DNA of 64,000 nt from Streptomyces sp. NBC_00102 (GCF_026343115.1 NZ_JAPEMC010000001.1:186001-250000), one strand, 5' to 3'. Numbered from the stretch's first letter, positions 8,048 to 17,291 are shown. Translations and numbers: made by a program. Notes: a model not told the origin generated them from the letters alone.

Positions 8048-8950
8048 CTACGCCTGTTCCAGCGCCTCCAGCACCACGCGTTCGCACAGTTCGTGGGTGG
8101 CGAGGGCGTCCCGCGCGCTGAGCGTCACGCCGGTGCGTACGGCGTCGAGGAACGAGGTAACGCAGCTCTCGATGCCGCGCTGGCGGGCGACGGACACCCA
8201 GTCGCCGCGGCGGCGCAGGCTGGGCCGGCCCTTGTGGTCGATGACGTCCGCGAGGTTGAGGACCTGCCGTTTGCTGTCCTGGCCGGAGACTTCGAGGATC
8301 TCCTCGGTGGAGCCGCCCCGGCGGTTCATCATGCCGATCGCGGTGAAGCCGTCGCCGGACAGTTCGAGGACCACGTGGTGCATCAGTGCGTCCTCGATCC
8401 TGGCGCGTACCGATACCTGGTCGACGGGGCCCGGCGCCAGGAAGCGCAGGGTGTCCACGACGTGGATGAAGTCGTCGAGCACCATCGTCCGGGGGTCCTC
8501 GGGCAGCCCGACCCGGTTCTTCTGCAGCAGGATCAGCTCGCGCGGGTGGTCGGCGCACTGCGCGTAGCCGGGGGCGAGACGCCGGTTGAAGCCGACCGCG
8601 AGACTGGTGCCGCGTTCCTCTGCGAGCTCCACCAGCCGGGTGGATTCGACGAGTTCGTAGGCGAGCGGCTTGTCGACGTAGGTGGGGACGCCTGCCTCCA
8701 GCAGCCGGGTGGTGATCTCCGGATGGACGGTCGTCGGGGCGTGGACGAACGCGGCGTCGAGCCCCTGCTCCAGCAGCGAGTCCAGGGTGGTGTGGCACCG
8801 CTCGGCGGGAATCCGGTGCGCGGCGGCGACCGTGTCCAGCGTGGCGGGGGTCCGCGTCTGCACGTGCAGTTCGATCCCCGGCAGTGCGGTGAGCACGGGC
8901 AGATAGGCCTTCTGCGCGATGTCGCCGAGTCCGATGCAGCCGACCTTCAC
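8048..8950 (-). CDS. Gfo/Idh/MocA-family oxidoreductase
   Basis: Predicted 300 residues from GTG 8950, which begins VGCIGLGDIAQKAYLPVL, a Rossmann GxGxxA nucleotide-binding start of the Gfo/Idh/MocA (MviM-like) family. VDKPLAYEL carries the EKP-like lysine, and the C-terminal half is the usual alpha/beta substrate domain. These enzymes oxidise or reduce sugars and related compounds with NAD(P). The gene stands alone, convergent with vdcD, and its substrate cannot be inferred. Confidence 0.85.
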   Translation of the reverse strand: MKVGCIGLGDIAQKAYLPVLTALPGIELHVQTRTPATLDTVAAAHRIPAERCHTTLDSLLEQGLDAAFVHAPTTVHPEITTRLLEAGVPTYVDKPLAYELVESTRLVELAEERGTSLAVGFNRRLAPGYAQCADHPRELILLQKNRVGLPEDPRTMVLDDFIHVVDTLRFLAPGPVDQVSVRARIEDALMHHVVLELSGDGFTAIGMMNRRGGSTEEILEVSGQDSKRQVLNLADVIDHKGRPSLRRRGDWVSVARQRGIESCVTSFLDAVRTGVTLSARDALATHELCERVVLEALEQA

Positions 8951-9214
8951 GAATACTCCCTCACTTCGTCGTACGCCCGTTCCTTGATCCCCGGCAGCAT
9001 ACGGGCGCGGCGGCGGTGGCCGGTCGGGACCGCCTCGGTGCACCGAACGCACCGAGGACACGCACCGACGCGAACGGGTGGCCCGTTCACCCCGTGGTGA
9101 TCGTTCCGCCGTGCGAACGGGCGCCGGTCCGCACCGCGCTGACCGGGTCACTCGTGCGGGGCATTTGGCGCGTACGGACTCCCGTAATGCACTGCTCACC
9201 CGCAGAGTGACCGG

Positions 9215-9658
9215 GTGCAACGAACCAGAATGACCATGGCCGTCCTCGTGGGCGTGGCTGTCGCCACGGTGTCCGGCTGTGTGACGGTCAACCCCGGCGG
9301 GCCGGGATCTCCGCCGGCGGCGTCGAGGGGCCCCGTCCAGGAGGTGGAGCCGCAGATCGGGCAGCCGCCGGCCCGTGAGGCGCTGGACGCCCTGCCGGTG
9401 GCCTCCCCGTCCGCGTCCGGCCGGGCCTACCCGGCCCCGGCTCCTGTGCCCCGGCCGGACGTACCGCCACCGGGCGCCGCTCCCCCGGCGGCCCACCCAC
9501 CACCGCGCCCGCCCGCCGCGCTTCCCACGCTGTCGGTGTCCGGTCTGCCCCGGGTGACGACGTCCGGCAAGGGCGTCTGCGCGCTCGGGCGCGGTATCGG
9601 GGGGTGGTCCGCCGGGAGCCCGCAGTCCAGGATCTGCGACCAGGCCTACGGCCACTGA
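9215..9658 (+). CDS. Proline-rich lipoprotein
   Basis: Predicted 147 residues from GTG 9215; ATG 9230 or 9236 are close alternatives. A short hydrophobic signal ends in a lipobox VSGC at about residue 22, so the protein should be lipid-anchored on the outer face of the membrane. The middle is rich in Pro and Ala (wall-spanning type). The last 45 residues hold two Cys (GVCALG and RICDQAYGH) that could form a disulfide. No family recognised. Confidence 0.65.
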   Translation: MQRTRMTMAVLVGVAVATVSGCVTVNPGGPGSPPAASRGPVQEVEPQIGQPPAREALDALPVASPSASGRAYPAPAPVPRPDVPPPGAAPPAAHPPPRPPAALPTLSVSGLPRVTTSGKGVCALGRGIGGWSAGSPQSRICDQAYGH

Positions 9659-9660
9659 GA

Positions 9661-9705
9661 CGGCCGGGTCGGCCGAGTTGGCCGAGTTGGCCGAGTTGGC
9701 CGGGT
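9661..9705. repeat. Five imperfect 9-bp tandem repeats
   Basis: Units of the form (C/T)GGCCG(A/G)GT follow one another from 9661 to 9705, directly after the lipoprotein stop. Each contains GGCC, so alternative small hairpins can form. Function unknown. Confidence 0.6.
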
Positions 9706-9740
9706 CGGCCCCTCACGGTGGCCGAAAGGGTGCGTGCGGC

Positions 9741-10220
9741 TCAGCGTTCTCCGCGGAGCCGCACCTCCAGCCTTTCGATGGCGGTCCTGACGCCGTTTCC
9801 GCGGCCTCCGTCGAGGAGCGCGTCCGCCGCCTTCCGGGCGCGGTTCAGGTGGTGGCGGGCGGCCTCGGGACGACGGAGCCCGAGGTAGTCCGCGGCGAGG
9901 CCCAGGTGCAGCGCCGGGGAGAAGGCGTGCAGGGCGAGAAGGTCCTCGCGGGCGGCCGGCCGCTCCCCGGTCAGCCCCTCGGCCGCCGCGTTCCAGGCGC
10001 GCAGGTCCCAGGCGAGTTCGTCACCGGGATCGTCCTGGGTGTCGGCCATGTAGTGCGCGAGGGTGCAGCGGTGCAGTGCGTCGCCGTCCTCGCCCAGCTC
10101 GGACCAGAGGGCGGCGAACCGGTTACGGGCCTCTTCGCGGTCCCCTCCGTGCAGGAGCATGACGGCCTGGCCGATCCGGGTGGCGACGGCGTCCGTCGAC
10201 GACTGCTGCTGCTCCGCCAC
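9741..10220 (-). CDS. TPR-like helical hypothetical protein
   Basis: Predicted 159 residues from GTG 10220; the frame stays open to 10307, but the extra residues look non-coding. The sequence is alpha-helical with TPR-like periodicity (AVMLLHGGDREEARNRFAALW, HRCTLAHYMADTQDDPGDELAWDLRAW, GLRRPEAARHHLNRARKAADAL). Similar small tetratricopeptide-like proteins are common in Streptomyces and have no known function. It ends convergently with the lipoprotein gene. Confidence 0.65.
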   Translation of the reverse strand: MAEQQQSSTDAVATRIGQAVMLLHGGDREEARNRFAALWSELGEDGDALHRCTLAHYMADTQDDPGDELAWDLRAWNAAAEGLTGERPAAREDLLALHAFSPALHLGLAADYLGLRRPEAARHHLNRARKAADALLDGGRGNGVRTAIERLEVRLRGER

Positions 10221-10419
10221 TGCGGACTCCCTCGTGCGGGTGTGCGGCAACGGGGCCGCGGTGCGGGGGCCGGCCTCCGGCCGAACAACGACACGTTGAC
10301 GGCACACCCTAGCCGCACCGGTGCGCGAACACGCTCAGGCGCGGCAGGGGCGGGGCCGCTCGCACGGCGGCCCTCCCTCGCGCCCCCGGTCGGCCGGGGG
10401 GCGCCGGGTCTTCCGGGGA

Positions 10420-11112
10420 TCAGCCGAGGTCGGGGATGCGCCAGTCGATGGGGTCGTGGCCCTGGGCGGCCACGGCTTCGTTGATCTGGGTGAAGGGCCG
10501 CGACCCGAAGAACCTCTTCGCGGAGAGCGGCGAGGGGTGCGCGCCCTTCACGACCACGTGGCGGGACTCGTCGATGAGCGGGAGCTTCTTCTGCGCGTAG
10601 TTGCCCCAGAGGACGAACACGGCGGGCTCGGGGCGTTCGGCCACGGCGCGGATCACCGCGTCGGTGATCTTCTCCCAGCCCTTGTTCTTGTGCGAGTTGG
10701 CCTCGCCGGCGCGCACGGTGAGGACGGCGTTGAGCAGCAGTACCCCCTGCTCGGCCCACGGCATGAGATAGCCGTTGTCCGGTACGGGGAGGCCGAGCTC
10801 CTCCTGCATCTCCTTGTAGATGTTGCGCAGCGAGGGGGGCGTCCTGACGCCGGGCCGCACGGAGAAGCACAGCCCATGGCCCTGGCCCTCGCCGTGGTAC
10901 GGGTCCTGGCCGAGGACGAGGACCTTCACCCGGTCGTAGGGCGTGGCCTCCAGAGCGGCGAAGACCTGGTCCCGCGGCGGGTACACCGGCCCCTTGGCCC
11001 GCTCCTCCTCGACGAAGTCCGCGAGCTCCTTCACATAGGGCTTCTGCATCTCGTCGCCGAGGACGCCGCGCCAGGACTCGGGCAGCAGCAGGTCGGTGTC
11101 GGTCACGTGCAC
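10420..11112 (-). CDS. ung: Uracil-DNA glycosylase (family 1)
   Basis: Predicted 230 residues from GTG 11112 (GTG 11106 also possible). The catalytic motif GQDPYHG with its Asp, and the HPSPLSAKRFFGSRPF loop with the catalytic His, are both present, and length and layout match family-1 UNG throughout. The enzyme removes uracil from DNA as the first step of base-excision repair. It is monocistronic here. Confidence 0.97.
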   Translation of the reverse strand: MHVTDTDLLLPESWRGVLGDEMQKPYVKELADFVEEERAKGPVYPPRDQVFAALEATPYDRVKVLVLGQDPYHGEGQGHGLCFSVRPGVRTPPSLRNIYKEMQEELGLPVPDNGYLMPWAEQGVLLLNAVLTVRAGEANSHKNKGWEKITDAVIRAVAERPEPAVFVLWGNYAQKKLPLIDESRHVVVKGAHPSPLSAKRFFGSRPFTQINEAVAAQGHDPIDWRIPDLG

Positions 11113-11194
11113 AACCTCCGGGGAGCAATCGGTTCTTGGAAAAGAACCTACCCGGCCCCTCTGACAGCGGGCCGGGGTGCCCCGTTCGCCGGAT

Positions 11195-12778
11195 TTACCA
11201 ACTGGCCTTGCGGTAGAGCTCCCACATCTGCATGACGGTCTGCGGGTCGAGGGCGCGCTCGCCGCCGCCTATGTCCTCGCCGGCCGCGATGTAGAGCTTG
11301 CCCTGCCAGAGCGGCAGCAGCGGAATGTCCTGGACGAGGATCTGCTGGGCCTCGGCGAACTGCTTGCTGACCGCGCCGCGGTCGCTCTCCTTGCGCGAGG
11401 CGGGCAGGATCTCGTCGGTGATCTTCTTGTTGACGTACATGCCCCCGGTGGCGCTCTCCTTGCCGACGAAGGGCGCGACGAAGTTGTCGGGGTCCGGGAA
11501 GTCGGGGAACCAGCCACGGCCGAAGACCGCGTAGTCGCCCTTGTTGAAGCCCTCCTGGAAGGTGGCCCAGGGCGCGCTCTTCAGCGTGATCCTGAAGAGT
11601 CCCGACTTCTCCAGCTGCCGCTTGATCTCCTCGAACTCCGGCGCGGTCGAGGAACCGTAGCGGTCCGTGGTGTACCAGAAGGTCATCTCGACCGGTTCGG
11701 TGATCCCGGCGTCGGCGAGCACGTCCCGCGCCTTCTTCACGTCGGGGTCCCCGAAAGTGTCGAAGAAGCTGGTGGTGTGGGCGGCGATGCCCTTCGGGAC
11801 GATGGAGTAGAGGGGTTCGGCCGTGCCCTGGTAAACCTTGGCGACGAGGGCGTCCCGGTCCACGACGCGGGCGATGGCCTCGCGCACGGCCCGCTTGCCG
11901 GCGACGGGGTCCTTCGGGTTGAAGACCAGGAAGCGGATGTCGGCGCCCACGGACTCGACGAGCTGGAGGCCCTTGTCCTCCTTCTTGTCGCCCTGGAGGC
12001 CGATCACCTCGTCGGCGGTGAGGCCGCGGTAGGTGGCGTCGATCTTGTCGTCCCTGAGCGCGGCGACCATCGCGTCGGACTTCTCGTAGTACCGGATGGT
12101 GACGGAGTCGTTCTTCCGGTCCGCGAACCCCTTGTAGCTGTCGTTCCTCTTCAGCTCCGCGACGGTGTGGGGCTCGTAGTGGTCGAGGACGTACGGGCCC
12201 GAGCCGGTGATCGAGTTGCCGGTACGGAGCTTGTCCTTGGGGTACTGGTGCGGCGCGACGATCGACATGGCCGGGGTCGCCAGGACGAAGGGGAAGGTGG
12301 CGTCGGACTTCTTCAGGTGGAAGACGACCAGGTCGTCGCCCTTGGTCTCCACCCGGTCGAGCGAGCCCAGCAGACCGAGCGGGCCGCCCTTGGCCTTGAT
12401 CGTCACGATCCGGTCGATGGAGTACTTGACCGCCTCGGCGTCGAGCGCCTCGCCGTCCGAGAACTTCAGGCCCTTCTTGAGCGTGCAGCGGTAGGCCATG
12501 CTCGTGGAGTCGGTGAAGGTGCACTCCGCCGCGTCGGGCTCGGGGCTCGTGCTGCCGGTGGGGAAGGACACCAGGGTCTGGAAGACGTTGCGCATCAGCT
12601 CCCAGGAGTTGTCCCAGGCTCCCGCGGGGTCCAGGGTCGAGGGCGAGCTGGTCGTCCCGACCGAGATGTGCTGGTCGACGTCCGAGCCACTCCCGGAGAA
12701 GACACTGCAGCCGGTGACGAGTGACAGAGATGCTAGGGCTGCAGCAGCCTGCAGACTGGCCCGGTAGAACACGTGCAC
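11195..12778 (-). CDS. ABC transporter solute-binding lipoprotein, family 5
   Basis: Predicted 527 residues from GTG 12778. The signal peptide ends in lipobox VTGC at about residue 24. The body matches the SBP_bac_5 (DppA/OppA) family: a TLDPAGAWDNS start, the family signature region around LKKGLKFSDGEALDAEAVKYSIDR, and a C-terminal IPLLPLWQGKLY. Such proteins capture peptides or other small compounds outside the cell. No permease or ATPase genes adjoin it, so its membrane partner is elsewhere or missing. Confidence 0.92.
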   Translation of the reverse strand: MHVFYRASLQAAAALASLSLVTGCSVFSGSGSDVDQHISVGTTSSPSTLDPAGAWDNSWELMRNVFQTLVSFPTGSTSPEPDAAECTFTDSTSMAYRCTLKKGLKFSDGEALDAEAVKYSIDRIVTIKAKGGPLGLLGSLDRVETKGDDLVVFHLKKSDATFPFVLATPAMSIVAPHQYPKDKLRTGNSITGSGPYVLDHYEPHTVAELKRNDSYKGFADRKNDSVTIRYYEKSDAMVAALRDDKIDATYRGLTADEVIGLQGDKKEDKGLQLVESVGADIRFLVFNPKDPVAGKRAVREAIARVVDRDALVAKVYQGTAEPLYSIVPKGIAAHTTSFFDTFGDPDVKKARDVLADAGITEPVEMTFWYTTDRYGSSTAPEFEEIKRQLEKSGLFRITLKSAPWATFQEGFNKGDYAVFGRGWFPDFPDPDNFVAPFVGKESATGGMYVNKKITDEILPASRKESDRGAVSKQFAEAQQILVQDIPLLPLWQGKLYIAAGEDIGGGERALDPQTVMQMWELYRKASW

Positions 12779-12887
12779 GCTCCTCGATCAGCCATGGGTC
12801 GGCAGACCATACCGCAGTGCCCCACCGGGTCAATCACCAGGCCCGGCAGGGCACTTGCTTCAATCGGGGCGAACCGTGGCAGGCCCC

Positions 12888-13643
12888 TCAGCCCACTCCG
12901 GCATTCAGGAAGATTCCGCCGTCGATCACGAGCGTCTGCCCGGTGATCCAGCCTGCCTGCTCCGAGGTGAGGAAGGCGGCGGCACCGCCGATGTCCTCCG
13001 GAACTCCCAGTCGGGCCATGGGGTACGAGGCAGCCACCTCGGCCTCGCGGCCCTCGTACAGCGCCTCGGCGAACTTGGTCTTCACGACCGCCGGGGCGAT
13101 CGCGTTGACCCGGACGACCGGCGCGAACTCGTGGGCCAGCTGGAGCGTCAGGTTGATCATGGCGGCCTTGCTGATGCCGTACGCGCCGATGAAGGGCGAG
13201 GCCGAAATCCCGGCCACCGAGGCGATGTTGACGATCGCCCCGCCGTTCTGCGCCTGCCAGGCCTTCCAGGTCCGCTGGGCGAACCCGAGCGCCGAGATCA
13301 CGTTGGTCTCGAAGACCTTGCGCGCCACGGCCGGATCGAGCTCCGACAGGGGGCCGAACACCGGGTTCGTTCCCGCGTTGTTGACGAGGTAGTCGACCCG
13401 GCCGAACGCCTCCATGGTCCGCTCGACCGCCTGCGTCTGGTGCGCCTCGTCGTGCGCCTTTCCGGCGACGCCGATGACCCGGTCGGAACCCAGGCGCTCG
13501 ACGGCCTCCTTGAGCGCCTCCTCGCCGCGGCCCGTGATGCAGACCCGGTCGCCGCGGGCGACGAGCGCCTCGGCGACGCCGTACCCGATGCCCCGGCTCG
13601 CCCCGGTGACGAGCGCGACCTTCCCGCTGTCCTGCACAGTCAT
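12888..13643 (-). CDS. Short-chain dehydrogenase/reductase (FabG-like)
   Basis: Predicted 251 residues from ATG 13643. It shows the SDR signatures GASRGIGYG (cofactor), NNAG, an active-site Ser in ASVAG and YGISK with the catalytic Tyr and Lys. The end (GGAAAFLTSEQAGWITGQTLVIDGG) is typical of 3-oxoacyl-ACP reductase-like SDRs. It lies 20 bases downstream of another SDR gene in the same direction. The pair probably shares one transcript and may work on acyl-CoA or acyl-ACP substrates; the exact substrate is not shown. Confidence 0.9.
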   Translation of the reverse strand: MTVQDSGKVALVTGASRGIGYGVAEALVARGDRVCITGRGEEALKEAVERLGSDRVIGVAGKAHDEAHQTQAVERTMEAFGRVDYLVNNAGTNPVFGPLSELDPAVARKVFETNVISALGFAQRTWKAWQAQNGGAIVNIASVAGISASPFIGAYGISKAAMINLTLQLAHEFAPVVRVNAIAPAVVKTKFAEALYEGREAEVAASYPMARLGVPEDIGGAAAFLTSEQAGWITGQTLVIDGGIFLNAGVG

Positions 13644-13663
13644 GATGTCCCTCGTCCTTCGGG

Positions 13664-14425
13664 TCAGTTGAGCGGGCCGCCGGCGACGTACAGCACCTGG
13701 CCGGAGACGAAGCCCGCGTCGTCGCCGGTGAAGAAGGAGATGGCGTTGGCGATGTCGTCGGGGCGGCCCACGCGCTGGACGGGGATCTGGGTGGCGGCGG
13801 CGGCCTGGAACTCCTCGAAGCCCATGCCGACGCGGGCCGCGGTCTGGGCGGTCATCTCCGTCACGATGAACCCGGGCGCGACGGCGTTGGCCGTGATGCC
13901 GAACTTGCCGAGCTCGATGGCGAGGGTCTTGGTGAAGCCCTGGAGACCGGCCTTGACGGCCGAGTAGTTGGCCTGGCCGCGGTTGCCGAGCGCCGACGAG
14001 GAGGAGAGCGAGACGATGCGCCCGAACTTGGCGTCCACCATGTGCTTCTGGACGGCCTTGGCCATCAGGAACGCCCCCTTGAGGTGAACGTTCATCACGA
14101 TGTCCCAGTCGGACTCGCTCATCTTGAAGAGCAGGTTGTCGCGGAGCACGCCCGCGTTGTTGACCAGGATCGTCGGGGCACCGAGCTCGGCGGTGACGCG
14201 CGCGACGGCGGCCTCCACCTGCGCGGCGTCCGACACGTCGCAGCCGACGGCGAGCGCGGTGCCGCCCGCGGCGGTGATCTTCTCGACGGTCTCCTTGCAG
14301 GCGGCCTCGTCGAGGTCGAGTACGGCCACGGCGCGGCCCTCTGCCGCCAGGCGTACGGCGGTCGCGGCCCCAATGCCTCGCGCCGCTCCCGTCACGATGG
14401 CGACACGCTGCTCGGTGGTGGACAT
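13664..14425 (-). CDS. fabG: 3-oxoacyl-ACP reductase-like SDR
   Basis: Predicted 253 residues from ATG 14425. GAARGIGAATA, NNAGV, SLSSSSALG and YSAVKAGLQGFTK give the complete Asn-Ser-Tyr-Lys set and NAD(P)-binding loop. The frame continues upstream to 14524, but ATG 14425 with a GAGGAGAA sequence just before it is preferred. It is first of a two-gene unit and has an AAGCGCTT-centred palindrome upstream. The gene symbol reflects family similarity only; Streptomyces has many fabG paralogues. Confidence 0.85.
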   Translation of the reverse strand: MSTTEQRVAIVTGAARGIGAATAVRLAAEGRAVAVLDLDEAACKETVEKITAAGGTALAVGCDVSDAAQVEAAVARVTAELGAPTILVNNAGVLRDNLLFKMSESDWDIVMNVHLKGAFLMAKAVQKHMVDAKFGRIVSLSSSSALGNRGQANYSAVKAGLQGFTKTLAIELGKFGITANAVAPGFIVTEMTAQTAARVGMGFEEFQAAAATQIPVQRVGRPDDIANAISFFTGDDAGFVSGQVLYVAGGPLN

Positions 14426-14517
14426 GCTGGGTTCTCCTCGCCGTTGGATCGCGGCCCAGCCGGCACCGGTGAGTCGCCGCACCGGACACTCCCGGTACGG
14501 TCCACGGCCCCGTTGAC

Positions 14518-14534
14518 TGAGCAAGCGCTTAGTA
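14518..14534. promoter_or_regulatory. AAGCGCTT-centred palindrome (candidate TetR-type operator)
   Basis: TGAGCAAGCGCTTAGTA carries a perfect 8-bp AAGCGCTT core with near-symmetrical arms, about 93 bases before the first SDR start. Similar sequences upstream of actinobacterial fatty-acid genes are bound by TetR-family repressors. No regulator gene is adjacent, so this is an inference. Confidence 0.4.
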
Positions 14535-14621
14535 CTGTGGTGGTTGCGACGCTAGAAGCCCTGGCACTCGGTGTCAACGGCCACGACACCCAGGGGTGCA
14601 TGTCACACCCGAAGGAGACGG

Positions 14622-14660
14622 CGAAGGGGCCGCCCGCGACAGTCGCGGGCGGCCCCTTCG
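14622..14660. terminator. Strong hairpin terminator after the DUF3037 gene
   Basis: A perfect 19-bp inverted repeat (14622-14640 and 14642-14660, one central base) follows the 3' end of the minus-strand DUF3037/HipA-like operon. It also lies upstream of the SDR pair, insulating the two units. Confidence 0.8.
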
Positions 14661-14680
14661 GGGGGTGCGGTACGGGGTCC

Positions 14681-15064
14681 TCAGCGGACCAGCAGATCGA
14701 GCAGGCGCTCGACCTCGGCCTCCGGGTCGAGCGTCAGACCGGTGTGCACGGGACCCGGCTGCACGACCGTGGAGCGGGGAGCGATCAGCCAGCGGAACCG
14801 CCGGCCCGCGTCGTCGCCGGCCGCCTGCCCGGCCGCGTCGCCGCCGCCGCAGACGTTCTCCACCGCCCGCAGCGCGGCCCGCACACCGACGATGTCGGCG
14901 GCCGGGTCGAGCGCCCTCAGCTTGCCCTCGTCGAGGTGGGTACGGGCGGCGACGAAGGAGTGCGCCCGGCTGTAGACGAGCACACCCGCGTTGAAGCACT
15001 CCCCGCGCTCGACGCGGGGGACGACGCGCAGCAGCGCGTACTCGAAGACCTCGCGCGTACTCAT
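14681..15064 (-). CDS. DUF3037 family protein
   Basis: Predicted 127 residues. The sequence (VFEYALLRVVPRVERGECFNAGVLVY) is the recognisable start of DUF3037, a small family of unknown function widely coupled to HipA-like kinases in actinobacteria. Its start overlaps the upstream kinase stop by four bases (ATGA), indicating translational coupling. Four Cys-poor alpha/beta segments, no membrane helix. Confidence 0.85.
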   Translation of the reverse strand: MSTREVFEYALLRVVPRVERGECFNAGVLVYSRAHSFVAARTHLDEGKLRALDPAADIVGVRAALRAVENVCGGGDAAGQAAGDDAGRRFRWLIAPRSTVVQPGPVHTGLTLDPEAEVERLLDLLVR

Positions 15065-15906
15065 CGGCTCTCACCGTTCTCCGTCGTCCGCACCCTGGGA
15101 GCGAGGCGGTCGGCGAGCCAGCCGGGGGCCTTGGACGGGCCGGTCGGCGCCGGGGCGTCCATGACGATGCGCTCGTGGATGGTGGCGGCGCGGGCCAGCA
15201 GGGGCGCCACGTACGCGCGCCGCAGTGCGTCCGTCGAGTCGAAGCCGGGCTCGCCGGCCAGCCACTCGTCGGGCACCTGGGCGGCCACCCCGGTGAGCAG
15301 CTCCTCCGTGACGAGCGGGGCCAGGGCCGCGGCGGCTGCCGCGATGTCCGGGCCGGTGGGCGCGAGGACGTGGTCGGAGGCGTTGTACGGCTTGGCCGCG
15401 GACGCCTCAGCGCCCGGCCAGTTGTGGTGCCAGATCATCGTGGCGCCATGGTCGATCAACCAGACGTCGCCGTGCCAGACCAGCATGTTGGGGTTGCGCC
15501 AGGACCGGTCGACGTTGTTGATCAGCGCGTCGAACCAGACGATCCGCCCGGCCTCCACGGGGTCGACGTGGTACGCGAGCGGGTCGAAGCCCAGCGAACC
15601 GGGGAGGTAGTCCATCCCGAGGTTCAGACCGCCGCTCGCCTTCAGCAGCTCCTGCACCTCCTGGTCGGGCTCGCCGAGCCCGATGACCGGGTCGAGCTGC
15701 ATGGTCACCAGCTCCGGCACCCGGAGCCCCAGGCGGCGGCCCAGCTCCCCGCAGATGACCTCCGCGACCAGGGTCTTGCGGCCCTGGCCCGCCCCGGTGA
15801 ACTTCATGACGTACGTACCGAGGTCGTCGGCCTCGACGATCCCGGGGAGCGATCCACCCTCACGCAGAGGTGTGATATAGCGGGTCGCCACTACCTTTTC
15901 CAGCAC
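15061..15906 (-). CDS. HipA-like kinase family protein
   Basis: Predicted 281 residues from ATG 15906. MKFTGAGQG, FDALINNVDRSWRNPN and WLIDHGATM resemble the nucleotide-binding, catalytic-loop (NxDR..NPN) and metal-binding (IDHG) elements of HipA/PI4K-like kinases. The D/N residues in those positions are intact. The gene is coupled to the DUF3037 gene. In other actinobacteria the pair is chromosomal and conserved; whether it is a toxin-antitoxin or a housekeeping protein kinase is not known. The integrase gene ends 70 bases upstream of its start. Confidence 0.8.
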   Translation of the reverse strand: MLEKVVATRYITPLREGGSLPGIVEADDLGTYVMKFTGAGQGRKTLVAEVICGELGRRLGLRVPELVTMQLDPVIGLGEPDQEVQELLKASGGLNLGMDYLPGSLGFDPLAYHVDPVEAGRIVWFDALINNVDRSWRNPNMLVWHGDVWLIDHGATMIWHHNWPGAEASAAKPYNASDHVLAPTGPDIAAAAAALAPLVTEELLTGVAAQVPDEWLAGEPGFDSTDALRRAYVAPLLARAATIHERIVMDAPAPTGPSKAPGWLADRLAPRVRTTENGESR

Positions 15907-15975
15907 TTTCCCAGGTCACCAATCTCTTCAACCTTGCAATCCACGGACTACTTCTCCGGGGCTTAGAAGCAGGAA

Positions 15976-17241
15976 TCACGGGTCAACAGCGCTGGGGAGA
16001 ATCTGGGGAGTTTCGGCAGGCGCGCCGCTCCCCAGCAGACCGTCGATAGCGCCGCGCCCCTTGCTGCCAGCTTCCGGCATGAAGTGAGCATAGTAACCGA
16101 GGGTGATCGCCGGCGAGGAGTGCCCGAGCCACCGAGCCAGGGTCACGACGGACTCCCCGGCTTCCAAAATGATCGAGGCGTAGGTGTGCCGAAGCACGTG
16201 GAAACCGTCCTTCGGGGCCGCCGCCCACTGCCAGGCTTTCGCCCCCTCGGCACGTGGCGGGATCACGCCCGCCTTGGCCAGGGCGGGCTTCCAGATGTAG
16301 GTATTCCAGGTGTTCACCGCGACGGCGTTGCCGTAGCGCGTGGTAAGCAGCAGGGAGAACTTTTTCCGCTCCCCGTCCGGCTTCCCCCACGGCAACTCGA
16401 CCTCTACCGGCGGGAACGCCCCGATGTGACGCTTCAGTTCCTCAGCTACCGAGGGGGGCATGTCCACCGTGCGGACCTTCTTCCCCTTCGGCAGGGTGAA
16501 GTACAACCTTCCGCGAATTGCCTGCACTTGACGCCGAACGTGAAGCAGGCCACGTTCGCAGTCGATGTCCTCCGGACTGAGCCCGAACACCTCGCCCTGT
16601 CGGAGTCCGCACCCCAGGCCGACTACGACGGCGATTCTGTTCCGCTCGTTGATGGCATCGCGTACTCGCAGTGCCGTATCCATCGGCCACGCGTGGCGCT
16701 GCTCCCGGGGCGACTTGGGCCACCGCACAGATTTAGCGTGCATCGGGTTGCGTGCGAGGCGCTTGTCGTCGACAGCCGCTTCCAGGATGGAGGAAAGTTC
16801 GGACAGGATGCCGCGCTGGTAGTCGACTGACGAGACTGTCGACTCCAACTTGGTTATGAGCGTGCGCAGATCCGATGCGGCGATGCTCTTGAGCGGAAGC
16901 TGGCCCAGGTGCGGGACGATATGGAGACGCGCTCTCCGCTCCTGACCGTCCTGGGTCTTCGGAGCACCTCCGCGCCCTGGCGCCCAGTGCGCCTCGATGT
17001 ACTCGGCCAGCGTTATGGACCCATCGCGCGGGTCTACGAACTCGCCTCGCTCTTCGTCCGTAGCTGCCCGGCGAAGCCACGCCTTGGCGTCCTCCACCAC
17101 ATCAAAGGATCGGTCTCGCACCCCCGGTATACCGGCGGCCTTGTATCGCTTTCCTTTACCGTAGCGAGCGGTCTTCTCCCTTCTCCCGGTGACCGGATCC
17201 TTCTTCTTCTTAAGCCACCGATCCTCGATGTAGCCAGCCAA
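15976..17241 (-). CDS. int: Tyrosine site-specific recombinase (integrase)
   Basis: Predicted 421 residues. The N-terminal SAM-like DNA-binding domain spans roughly 75-165 and the catalytic domain 185-390. The catalytic set is visible: R214 in GLRQGE, H348 and R351 in HVLRHTY, H374 in LGH, and Tyr 383/384 in LGYYAHF. It resembles integrases of Streptomyces integrative elements and phages, and lies 50 bases downstream of a small HTH gene that looks like the excisionase. It borders the HipA-like kinase gene, so one attachment site is probably in 15907-15975, but no matching repeat or tRNA was found. Confidence 0.92.
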   Translation of the reverse strand: MAGYIEDRWLKKKKDPVTGRREKTARYGKGKRYKAAGIPGVRDRSFDVVEDAKAWLRRAATDEERGEFVDPRDGSITLAEYIEAHWAPGRGGAPKTQDGQERRARLHIVPHLGQLPLKSIAASDLRTLITKLESTVSSVDYQRGILSELSSILEAAVDDKRLARNPMHAKSVRWPKSPREQRHAWPMDTALRVRDAINERNRIAVVVGLGCGLRQGEVFGLSPEDIDCERGLLHVRRQVQAIRGRLYFTLPKGKKVRTVDMPPSVAEELKRHIGAFPPVEVELPWGKPDGERKKFSLLLTTRYGNAVAVNTWNTYIWKPALAKAGVIPPRAEGAKAWQWAAAPKDGFHVLRHTYASIILEAGESVVTLARWLGHSSPAITLGYYAHFMPEAGSKGRGAIDGLLGSGAPAETPQILPSAVDP

Positions 17242-17291
17242 ATATGTCTCCTTTCAGGAGGGTACGAACGCAGGCGACAACGTTCGATGCG

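Noticed and set aside
15907..15975. tRNA gene or attachment site at the integrase border
   Set aside because: No cloverleaf could be drawn and no matching direct repeat was found elsewhere in the window.
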